A DNA stretch of 10,816 nucleotides from a bacterium. GTDB taxonomy: Bacteria; Nitrospinota_A; UBA7883; JACRGQ01. The DNA is taken from the NCBI GenBank assembly GCA_021815535.1, contig JAKAGL010000057.1:1-10816 (forward strand), given 5' to 3'. The notes under the pieces are model-generated. The model ran no database searches, had not been told where the DNA came from, and saw nothing but the letters and a program-made list of their open reading frames with translations. The position numbers were made by a program, and so were the translations under genes. Position 1 is the stretch's first letter; each line of letters begins with the position of its first letter. Below are positions 5,369 to 10,816 of this stretch, piece after piece.

Positions 5369-6353
5369 ATGTGCCCAACGGACTTTGATACACCTCGTAT
5401 ATTTTGCGAGCTTCGCTCTCAAGCGCATAATCGGGTATTTTGATACGACCATTCGAGCGCCGGTAGTCCTTCATATAGCCCGCCACCACCGCAGCCGCTT
5501 TTTCCACCTCCCATGGGATAACAAGTGCGCCATCCACCCCCGCGAACTGCTCCGCAATGTCTCCCACCTGGGTGCAAAATACCGGCAAATTCGCCATGAG
5601 CGCTTCTTTGGTCGAGATAGGGCTTCCCTCTCGTGTGGAAGTCATAATCATGCCATGCGCGGCGGAATAATATAACGGCAGGTCATCATCGGTGATCGTT
5701 CCGTTCATTACGACTTCTTCCACCGACGAATCATGGCGTTTCAAAATGTCCAGAATTCCCTTGAACAAGGGATAGTTCTTCGATTCACGCGCGGGATTGG
5801 ACGGGAAGATGAAATATTTCTTTGCCGAATCAAGTCCCAGCCGGCGCTTGCATTCGCCCATATCCCGAGGGGAGAATCGCACACTGTCAACGCCGTTCGG
5901 AATGACGTAGGTTGCGGGACCGGGCAATTTTCCTCTCAACTTTTCAGACACAAAAATGCGGGCCCGCATTCCCCGCGAGAAGATACCCGAAATGCGACGT
6001 GTGGCGGGAAGGTTCACATCGCAACCATAGAAGGAGATCAAAGTTTTTTTCTTTGGCAATAAAAATGCCGCAGGGGCGGTCAGACCGTAATGAACATGAA
6101 TAATATCGTAGCCGCCAAATACATATTGAAACGGCAGCCGGAACATTGCCGCGGCCATTTGAAGTATCCCGCCGATACTTGCGGGCCGTTTATCCAGATG
6201 CACCACTGTGAACTTGACACCGAACAGGCGCGACACCTGTTCAACCTGCTGTTTCACAAAATTTCCCTTAAACGGATTCGTCGCCGATGGGTAGATGTCG
6301 GTAATGCAAAGAACTTTCATGGGTAGTGATAAATCCACATCTGGCCGCAGCAT
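5367..6353 (-). CDS. GT4-family glycosyltransferase (GT-B fold)
   Basis: The 328-residue protein has the two Rossmann-like halves of GT4 retaining glycosyltransferases. The N-terminal half starts MKVLCITDIYPSATNPFKGNFV (12-33), includes HVHYG (86-90) and FYGCDVN (108-114), and ends with IPNGVD (151-156). The C-terminal half has PSNPARESKN (184-193), supplying the Arg/Lys that contact the donor phosphates, and the EX7E motif E242-GSPISTK-E250, which binds the nucleotide-sugar. It should add one sugar to a lipid-linked glycan on the cytoplasmic side of the inner membrane. The ATG at 6353 lies 12 bases after the SDR gene's stop. Met12 at 6320 gives the start usual for the family. Neither has a good Shine-Dalgarno sequence. 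It is the last gene of the minus-strand run; donor and linkage are unknown. Confidence 0.87.
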   Translation of the reverse strand: MLRPDVDLSLPMKVLCITDIYPSATNPFKGNFVKQQVEQVSRLFGVKFTVVHLDKRPASIGGILQMAAAMFRLPFQYVFGGYDIIHVHYGLTAPAAFLLPKKKTLISFYGCDVNLPATRRISGIFSRGMRARIFVSEKLRGKLPGPATYVIPNGVDSVRFSPRDMGECKRRLGLDSAKKYFIFPSNPARESKNYPLFKGILDILKRHDSSVEEVVMNGTITDDDLPLYYSAAHGMIMTSTREGSPISTKEALMANLPVFCTQVGDIAEQFAGVDGALVIPWEVEKAAAVVAGYMKDYRRSNGRIKIPDYALESEARKIYEVYQSPLGT

Positions 6354-6365
6354 AATTAGCTGGAG

Positions 6366-7373
6366 TTAGATATGGTACATGTCCCCCTTATAACGGTCCA
6401 AGTGCCGCATGTACCATTCAACGTCAACTTTCAGCCCCTCTTCCAAGCTCACCCGGCTGGTCCAGCCAATCAGTTCCAGCGCCTTGCGGGCATCCCCTTG
6501 TAGCTTCATCACTTCACTCTTGTCGGGGCGGATCCGCGCCGATTCCTGCTCCACCTCAACCTGCACGCCAGTAATGGTCATCAGCTTTTCCAACGTTTCC
6601 TGTATGGTGACCGTCCTGCCGCTGGCAAGATTGATGACCTGCCCAGCGGTTTTTTCCAAAGCGCCCACCGCAAGGAATCCGTCAACCGTGTCGGCCACGA
6701 AATTGAAATCCCGATACGTATCCAGTAACCCCAGCTTCAGTTTTTTATTCTTGCGCAACAGCTGAATGATCATCGTGGGGATGACGGCGCGGGATGACTG
6801 GCGCGGACCGTAGGTATTGAAGGGACGGCAAACGGCGACCGGTGTTTCAAAACTGCGGAAATAGCTTTCCGCCATCATATCGGCCGCTATCTTGGACGCG
6901 GAATAGGGGCTTTGTCCCTGCAGTGGATGTTTTTCGTCTATCGGAGTGTAAATTGCGGTACCATAGGCCTCGGATGTGGAAGTGTGTACCATCTTCGCGA
7001 TGCCATTGTTGCGGACCGCCTCCAGCACGTTCACAGTGCCCTGAATATTGGTCGCCACATACTGCTGAGGCGCCACATAGGAATACGGAATACCGATCAG
7101 GGCTGCAAGGTGGAACACCACATCCTTCCCCTTTACGGCGCGGTTCATGAAGAACGGGTCGGACACATCACCTAAAACCACGTTCAAGGCCTTCCTTTTT
7201 TCAGGATCGCACAGTTCCAGGTTTCCCCATGAATTAAGCGCATTGTAATGCACCATGGCATCGACCGACGCGCCGATCTCGACCAGTTTTTCGGCCAAAT
7301 GGGAACCTATGAAACCGCCTGCCCCCGTAACAAGGACTTTTTTATTTTTGAAGAAACCGTATATCTTGTCCAT
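6366..7373 (-). CDS. extended SDR, LegB/ArnA-like NAD-dependent nucleotide-sugar 4,6-dehydratase or epimerase
   Basis: The 335-residue protein is an extended short-chain dehydrogenase: VTGAGGFIGSH (15-25) binds NAD(P), GDVSD (68-72) is the acidic loop, TSTSEAYG (131-138) supplies catalytic Ser/Thr/Glu, and YSASK (157-161) is the catalytic Tyr-Lys pair. The string AALIGIPYSYVAPQQYVATNIQGT is typical of the ArnA-like/LegB subgroup, whose characterised members include the GDP-GlcNAc 4,6-dehydratase of legionaminic acid synthesis. C-terminal DTYRDFNFVADTVDGF is also family-typical. Likely reaction: NAD-dependent C4 oxidation and loss of water at C5/C6 to a 4-keto-6-deoxy nucleotide sugar; substrate unproven. 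I chose ATG 7373 (AGGTG just upstream) over GTG 7379. Other legionaminate genes (legC, legI, legG, legF) are not in the window, so a leg assignment is not supported. Confidence 0.82.
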   Translation of the reverse strand: MDKIYGFFKNKKVLVTGAGGFIGSHLAEKLVEIGASVDAMVHYNALNSWGNLELCDPEKRKALNVVLGDVSDPFFMNRAVKGKDVVFHLAALIGIPYSYVAPQQYVATNIQGTVNVLEAVRNNGIAKMVHTSTSEAYGTAIYTPIDEKHPLQGQSPYSASKIAADMMAESYFRSFETPVAVCRPFNTYGPRQSSRAVIPTMIIQLLRKNKKLKLGLLDTYRDFNFVADTVDGFLAVGALEKTAGQVINLASGRTVTIQETLEKLMTITGVQVEVEQESARIRPDKSEVMKLQGDARKALELIGWTSRVSLEEGLKVDVEWYMRHLDRYKGDMYHI

Positions 7374-7415
7374 AATCACCTATTAGGAGGTTATCGTATC
7401 ATGGCTGCCGACACG

Positions 7416-8339
7416 CTACCGGGCCATTATATGTTTCCAGCACTCTAAAAGAGAATCCCTTAACGGCACGGCGGGAACAAACCCGTATAACTGGCGCGCC
7501 TTGGCGGTGCTGCCATAATTCTTTACCACATCGGCGGGCCGAACCAGCGCCGAATCCACTTCATACCGCACCCCGCCGCCACTCACCTCTATTAACATTT
7601 CCACCACATCGCGCACGCGCACCGGAACGCCGGAACAAACGTTCACAACGCCCCCGGCATACGTCCCTTCGGCAATGGCGATGTAGAGCCGCACCGCATC
7701 CTGGATATCGATAAAATCGCGATAGGTGTCCACATTACCAACTTTCACCGGAACGCGCGCGCCCTCTTCCATGGCCTTTTTTATCCGCCACATCAAAGCT
7801 CCCACCAGATAATTTTCCGAAATGCCGGGGCCGATCAGGTTGAATGTGCGGGCAACCGTCACCTTTAAGCCGGATTGCGCATAGTATTGCAGTCCCAGCA
7901 GCGAAGCGGAATATTTGCTCCATCCATAGAAACTAACGGGGCCGCATTCGCAGTCTTCCGCAACCGGCAGGCTCTCCTCCGGCACTTCGCCGTACTCCGC
8001 GGCAGAGCCGACGAGCACAACACTAGCGGCGGGCGCATGGGCGCTCACCGCTTCCAGCAGGTTGGCCACCCCGGCAACATTGACTGCCGCAAGCTCGGGC
8101 GGCGTGCCGGCCGTGCGCGCGGCAAGGTGGAACACCACCGAGGGCGATGCTTTTTTCACACAATCAGCCACCTGGGCGAAATTGGTTATGTCTGCGGTAT
8201 CGAGCTGGTAATAAAACCCTCCATGGGGGGCATCCGCGCCGCTGGTGATGCCATGAAGTCGGTATCCTCTTCCGGCAAGGCTTCGGGCCAGATGCCGCGC
8301 GCTGAATCCGCACGCTCCGGTAACGAGGGCCTGGGACAT
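7416..8339 (-). CDS. extended SDR, GDP-6-deoxy-mannose reductase (RMD)-like nucleotide-sugar reductase/epimerase
   Basis: The 307-residue extended SDR carries the Rossmann start VTGACGFSARHLA (6-18); the third Gly of GxxGxxG is Ala14. FHLAA (70-74), GSAAEYG (111-117) and the catalytic YGWSK (138-142) follow. FNLIGPGISENYLV and VGNVDTYRDFIDIQDAVRLY match the RMD/GDP-mannose-dehydratase branch, where FNHTGPGQ and VGNLDAxRDFTDVRD are usual. Family members reduce the 4-keto group of GDP-4-keto-6-deoxy-mannose or of the heptose equivalent (DmhB type). A GMD partner is not visible; the neighbouring 4,6-dehydratase may supply the keto sugar (inference). The ATG is one base after the nucleotidyltransferase stop, with GAGGGG 8 bases upstream, so the two are coupled. 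C-terminal NYGSTAKARQLYGFVPAVPLRDSL is the usual family ending. Confidence 0.82.
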   Translation of the reverse strand: MSQALVTGACGFSARHLARSLAGRGYRLHGITSGADAPHGGFYYQLDTADITNFAQVADCVKKASPSVVFHLAARTAGTPPELAAVNVAGVANLLEAVSAHAPAASVVLVGSAAEYGEVPEESLPVAEDCECGPVSFYGWSKYSASLLGLQYYAQSGLKVTVARTFNLIGPGISENYLVGALMWRIKKAMEEGARVPVKVGNVDTYRDFIDIQDAVRLYIAIAEGTYAGGVVNVCSGVPVRVRDVVEMLIEVSGGGVRYEVDSALVRPADVVKNYGSTAKARQLYGFVPAVPLRDSLLECWKHIMAR

Positions 8340-8340
8340 G

Positions 8341-9054
8341 TTATTTTCCCCTCCCGAGATACCGCGCGGGTTCGGTCACAAAGTCCTCGCTGGCCTTTTG
8401 GTAATCGTCAAACCGCCCGATATCCTGCCAGTAACAATCGGTGCGGTAACAGTACACTTTCTTACCGTCATTCTTCATGGTAAGCATCAGGTCGGGCATA
8501 TCGAATTTCCGGTCATGGGGTATATACGCAACGCATTCTTTTGAAAGCACGTTGATCCCCATGCTCACCTCGTAGGAAAGCACCGGTTTTTCGCGAAAAC
8601 TGGCAAGGAGTCCCTCCTCGTCTATCTCAACAACACCATAATCGATCTTTGCCTCCCGCTTCGTGACCGAAATAGTGCCGTAGGCTCCCTGCCGGACATG
8701 GACATCAAGGAGATCGCGATAATTCAACGTAGTCAATATATCGGCATTCATCACAAGAAAGTTTTCCTCGTGATCTTTTATCAGACGGAGCGAGCCGGCG
8801 GTGCCAAGCGGCGTTTCCTCCTTGATGTAATCGATCCGGATACCGTACTTCGAGCCGTCGCCGAGAATGGATGGAAAAATGGGGGCCATGTAACCCAACG
8901 TCATCACTATCCGATCAAACCCGCATGAAACAAGCTGTTTCACAACGATTTCCAGAATGGATGTCTCCCCCAACGGTAACAACGGTTTGGGTATGGAAAC
9001 CGTGAACGGTTTTAGCCTGGTGCCCAATCCACCAGCCAGAATAACTGCCATCAT
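8341..9054 (-). CDS. sugar-1-phosphate nucleotidyltransferase
   Basis: The 237-residue protein is a nucleotidyltransferase of the GlcNAc-1-P/mannose-1-P/heptose-1-P class. It opens MMAVILAGGLGTRLKPFT..PKPLLPLG (1-29), the NTP-binding loop and active-site Lys. EETPLGTAGSL (79-89) and MNADILT (102-108) follow, the latter with metal-binding Asp105 (NAD instead of the usual NGD), then FREKP, DMPDLM and YWQDIGRFDDY with a second metal ligand Asp211. It joins NTP and a sugar-1-phosphate to make the activated sugar used by the two SDR enzymes downstream. The nucleotide and sugar cannot be decided from the sequence; a GDP-sugar would suit the RMD-like and LegB-like neighbours. I chose ATG 9054, preceded by AAGGAAG about 9 bases away; the GTG at 9099 adds residues foreign to the family and lacks a ribosome binding site. 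Confidence 0.88.
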   Translation of the reverse strand: MMAVILAGGLGTRLKPFTVSIPKPLLPLGETSILEIVVKQLVSCGFDRIVMTLGYMAPIFPSILGDGSKYGIRIDYIKEETPLGTAGSLRLIKDHEENFLVMNADILTTLNYRDLLDVHVRQGAYGTISVTKREAKIDYGVVEIDEEGLLASFREKPVLSYEVSMGINVLSKECVAYIPHDRKFDMPDLMLTMKNDGKKVYCYRTDCYWQDIGRFDDYQKASEDFVTEPARYLGRGK

Positions 9055-9071
9055 ATATGCGTGCTTCCTTA

Positions 9072-9085
9072 TTGCATCAATGCAA
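9072..9085. promoter_or_regulatory. 14-bp perfect palindrome in the nucleotidyltransferase leader
   Basis: TTGCATCAATGCAA consists of 6-bp arms around a 2-bp centre. It lies between the extended -10 (9148-9140) and the AAGGAAG ribosome binding site (about 9070-9064) of the nucleotidyltransferase gene. It could be a dimeric repressor site or a small leader hairpin just before the ribosome binding site. On the minus strand a T7 run (9090-9084) precedes rather than follows it, so it is not a terminator for the operon. Confidence 0.4.
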
Positions 9086-9139
9086 AAAAATAATAACACC
9101 TCAGCGCAAAAAGTTTCCGATGCGCTTCAATCCTCGGGA

Positions 9140-9148
9140 ATTATAACA
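9140..9148 (-). promoter_or_regulatory. extended -10 promoter for the nucleotidyltransferase-SDR-SDR-GT4 operon
   Basis: On the minus strand the sequence TGTTATAAT (9148-9140) is a perfect extended -10 (TGnTATAAT). No good -35 is present 16-18 bp upstream (GGTAGC to GGGGTA), as is usual for extended -10 promoters. It lies in the only long gap of the right-hand minus-strand run (9055-9178) and would give a leader of about 75-80 bases before ATG 9054. The gap contains no other gene. Confidence 0.6.
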
Positions 9149-9178
9149 TTTTATGCCGCACGCTACCCCTTTCGGGCG

Positions 9179-10057
9179 TTACCGTCGCAAAGCGGGCGCC
9201 AAACCGTTCTTAATGATTCCCACAGCCAGCCGAAATTCGCCAAGTGAAATCGCTATACTTACGGCCTTAACCAAGCCTGCGATTCTTTCGCTGCGGCTCC
9301 TGTTCAAACGCCAGCAGCGATAATAACGCGTCCACGCCAAATGATAACGGCGAAGGTCGCGGCCCATCAGACACCTGAATTTCAAATAAAAACGGCGGCG
9401 GGCAACATACTTTTTTTCCATTCCCGAAGTGATCCGCTCACCGTGATGGGCGGCATAATGTACCAGCGGATCGGCATCCTTGACTATCGGTCCGCGCTGA
9501 CGCAGATTTACCCATAATTGCCAGTCCTGCCCGCTGGTAAGGCGGGGATCAAATCCGCCGAATTCCTCCAGCGTTGTCTTGCGGGCCATGCAAACGGATG
9601 CGCCCCCGGCGAGATTTGCCTTCAGCAGATCGTTCAACGAAAGGTTCGGGGGTATAGCTATTATTTCCGTTCCACGCGCACCATGTACCAAGAAATCGCT
9701 GGTGGCGGCGGATGCCGAAGGGGTGGTGCGCAGCAATACGGCCTGCCGTTCCACCTTTACCGGCTCCCACCAATCATCATCGTCGAGAAACGCGATGAAT
9801 ATCCCCCGCGCGACGCCAATTCCCTGATTGCGTGCTTCAGCCCCCCCTTTGGCAACGCCGTTTGTAATCGCCTTCACCCGCATATCGGCCGCCGCGGCCC
9901 GGGCGAGGTACGCGGCGGTGCCATCGGTCGACGCGTCGTCCACCACAATCACCTCGATATGTCGCCATGTTTGCGCCAGCGCCGAATTGACGGCCCGCTC
10001 AAGCATGGCCACCCGGTTGTGGGTGGGAATAATTACGCTTACCAGCTCTTCCATCAC
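9179..10057 (-). CDS. GT2-family glycosyltransferase (GT-A fold)
   Basis: The 292-residue protein is a GT2 inverting glycosyltransferase. VSVIIPTHNR (6-15) and VIVVDDASTDGT (36-47) form the nucleotide-binding fold, FLDDDDWWEP (90-99) contains the DxD motif that holds the metal and donor diphosphate, and SGQDWQLWVNL (175-185) is in the position of the usual ED..L/QxxRW acceptor/catalytic motif. The basic C-terminal region (about 215-292, rich in Arg, Tyr and Trp) could attach to the membrane. It likely adds one sugar to the lipid-linked glycan. The start is GTG 10057 or ATG 10054. GAGG overlapping the TGA of the upstream asparagine synthase-like gene lies 7 bases before the GTG, so translation is coupled to that gene. 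Donor and acceptor are unknown. Confidence 0.87.
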   Translation of the reverse strand: MMEELVSVIIPTHNRVAMLERAVNSALAQTWRHIEVIVVDDASTDGTAAYLARAAAADMRVKAITNGVAKGGAEARNQGIGVARGIFIAFLDDDDWWEPVKVERQAVLLRTTPSASAATSDFLVHGARGTEIIAIPPNLSLNDLLKANLAGGASVCMARKTTLEEFGGFDPRLTSGQDWQLWVNLRQRGPIVKDADPLVHYAAHHGERITSGMEKKYVARRRFYLKFRCLMGRDLRRYHLAWTRYYRCWRLNRSRSERIAGLVKAVSIAISLGEFRLAVGIIKNGLAPALRR

Positions 10058-10066
10058 GATGCCGCC

Positions 10067-10816
10067 TCAAACGAGAGTTTCATACCAGACCGCCAGGCAG
10101 AACAACCGGTATATCTCCGCCGCTTCCGCGGCCGACAATGTTTCGCCACGGCGCGCAGTATAGGCGGCAATATCGAACCGCTCAAGCAGGGGAATCGACC
10201 GAAGTGTCGACAGCCGTTCAAACATTTCACCTTGATAGGTATTCACCCAGAGTGTCACTGGCCCGCCAAAGCCCTGCTTCGGCTGGTAAGCGATCTCCTT
10301 GCCGACGAAAGGAACGGAAAGGCGGCGCAACAAAATCTTGGTTTCGGTGTTGCTGATGTGGGCGCTTGGCGGAAGCGCGTATGCCGCTTCCAGCACGTTC
10401 ACGTCCAGCAGGGGGACGCGCCCTTCTATCGTCCAGACCATGGCCATTTGATCCAGCAATACTAGCAATTCGTCCGGCAGATACACCGAAAGATCGAACA
10501 GCATGTTCCAGTACTTCGGAGCCATCGCCGAAGGCATCGCAGGCAGATGCGTATTCACCATGCGCATGGCAAATTGCCGCAGGCCGCCAATCGGCGCGGC
10601 CACGCGGGCGCAAAGCCCCGCACACCCGCCCGCCCGCACAATCTGGTTCACCGCGTCACTGGCAATCCGCATGCCGGTGCCGTGGTCAAAGGGATATACG
10701 GCATCCCCCGCCAGTCGGCGCAGCCACCGGGGAGCATAGGCCAACACAAATCCGCCCGGCCCCTTGTTGAGAAAACGGTTGTAGCCGCCGAACGCTTCGT
10801 CGCCTCCGGTTCCCCC
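10067..10816 (-). CDS. second asparagine synthase-like amidotransferase (5' partial, C-terminal synthetase domain)
   Basis: The minus-strand frame is open from the right edge to TGA at 10069-10067, so the N-terminal glutaminase domain and PP-loop lie outside. The GTG at 10747 is an internal Val. The edge residues read GGTGGDEAFGGYNRFLNKGPGGF, matching the family motif GEGGDELFGGY. Further on come LLDQMAMVWTIEGRVPLLDVNVLEAAYALP, the substrate/PPi-region motif usually written RxDRxSMAxxLExRVPFLD, then KILLRRL and KQGFGGPVTLWV (usually KxGFGxPLxxWL). It belongs to a different branch from the frameshifted gene at 3468-5325, which has GQGADEPWAGY. In polysaccharide loci this family commonly amidates a carboxylate of a sugar or substituent. 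It is followed by the GT2 gene with a 9-bp gap and shared Shine-Dalgarno sequence. Substrate unknown. Confidence 0.86.
   Translation of the reverse strand, partial: GGTGGDEAFGGYNRFLNKGPGGFVLAYAPRWLRRLAGDAVYPFDHGTGMRIASDAVNQIVRAGGCAGLCARVAAPIGGLRQFAMRMVNTHLPAMPSAMAPKYWNMLFDLSVYLPDELLVLLDQMAMVWTIEGRVPLLDVNVLEAAYALPPSAHISNTETKILLRRLSVPFVGKEIAYQPKQGFGGPVTLWVNTYQGEMFERLSTLRSIPLLERFDIAAYTARRGETLSAAEAAEIYRLFCLAVWYETLV

Noticed and set aside
7426..7431. TATAAT on the minus strand at the end of the RMD-like gene as an internal promoter
   Set aside because: No acceptable -35 lies 16-18 bp upstream and no TG extension is present; chance occurrence is likely.
9097..9099. GTG 9099 as start of the nucleotidyltransferase
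   Set aside because: It would add 15 hydrophobic residues absent from the family, and the good AAGGAAG ribosome binding site is downstream of it, placed for ATG 9054.
9160..9178. Terminator after the GT2 gene (CCC-GAAA-GGG hairpin)
   Set aside because: Only a 3-bp core stem can be drawn and no T-run follows on the minus strand; too weak to call.
9518..10465. Long plus-strand frame (315 codons) opposite the GT2 and AsnB-like genes
   Set aside because: It crosses two minus-strand genes with clear motifs, its composition is typical of antisense translation (Arg/His/Pro rich), and no family is recognised.
10067..10747. Self-contained 226-residue gene starting at GTG 10747
   Set aside because: The upstream codons to the window edge read GTGGDEAFGGYNRF, a conserved asparagine synthase motif, so the gene continues beyond the right edge.

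Overview
The window is about 10.8 kb of bacterial DNA and holds part of a surface-polysaccharide or glycan biosynthesis locus. A large secreted-type repeat protein flanks it on the left. Mixed ATG, GTG and TTG starts, short Shine-Dalgarno motifs, tightly packed minus-strand gene runs and moderate G+C suggest a Gram-negative environmental bacterium. Bacterial proteins made of RCC1 repeats of the 'DGTLWAWGxNxxGQLG' type are common in deltaproteobacterial and related metagenomic lineages, but the sequence does not let me name a taxon. No rRNA, tRNA, transposase, integrase, CRISPR array or plasmid gene is visible.

Left (1-1246, + strand): the 3' part of a gene encoding an in-frame octapeptide minisatellite (DPSTTAST, 24-bp unit) followed by a complete seven-bladed RCC1-like beta-propeller. 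Its start lies outside the window, and the GTG at 251 is an internal codon. Next (1300-3396, - strand) comes a tightly coupled trio: a radical SAM/SPASM enzyme, then a PssD/Alg14-like and a PssE/Alg13-like pair that together should form one membrane-associated glycosyltransferase. Both downstream genes use TTG starts that overlap the preceding gene.

Middle (3468-5325, + strand): a divergently transcribed asparagine synthase-like amidotransferase, interrupted by a +1 frameshift close to a C7 tract. The glutaminase half lies in one frame and the synthetase half in another. Joined, they give about 618 residues, a normal length for the family. A -10-like TATAAT ends only 8 bases before its ATG and no ribosome binding site is visible.

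Right (5367-10816, - strand): in transcription order, a second asparagine synthase-like gene (running off the right edge), a GT2 glycosyltransferase, an intergenic promoter with an extended -10, then a sugar-1-phosphate nucleotidyltransferase, an RMD-like SDR reductase/epimerase, a LegB/ArnA-like SDR 4,6-dehydratase and a GT4 glycosyltransferase.

Together the genes describe activation of a sugar phosphate, 4,6-dehydration and reduction of the nucleotide sugar, transfer by three glycosyltransferases (GT2, GT4 and the split PssD/PssE enzyme), and probable amidation of a sugar or acyl acid by the AsnB-like proteins. The radical SAM enzyme has an unknown tailoring role. The actual glycan cannot be read from the sequence. 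No stretch over 300 bases lacks a gene. The most unusual points are the coding minisatellite with paired Cys loops, the frameshifted amidotransferase with its apparently leaderless start, and the radical SAM enzyme translationally coupled to the split glycosyltransferase.
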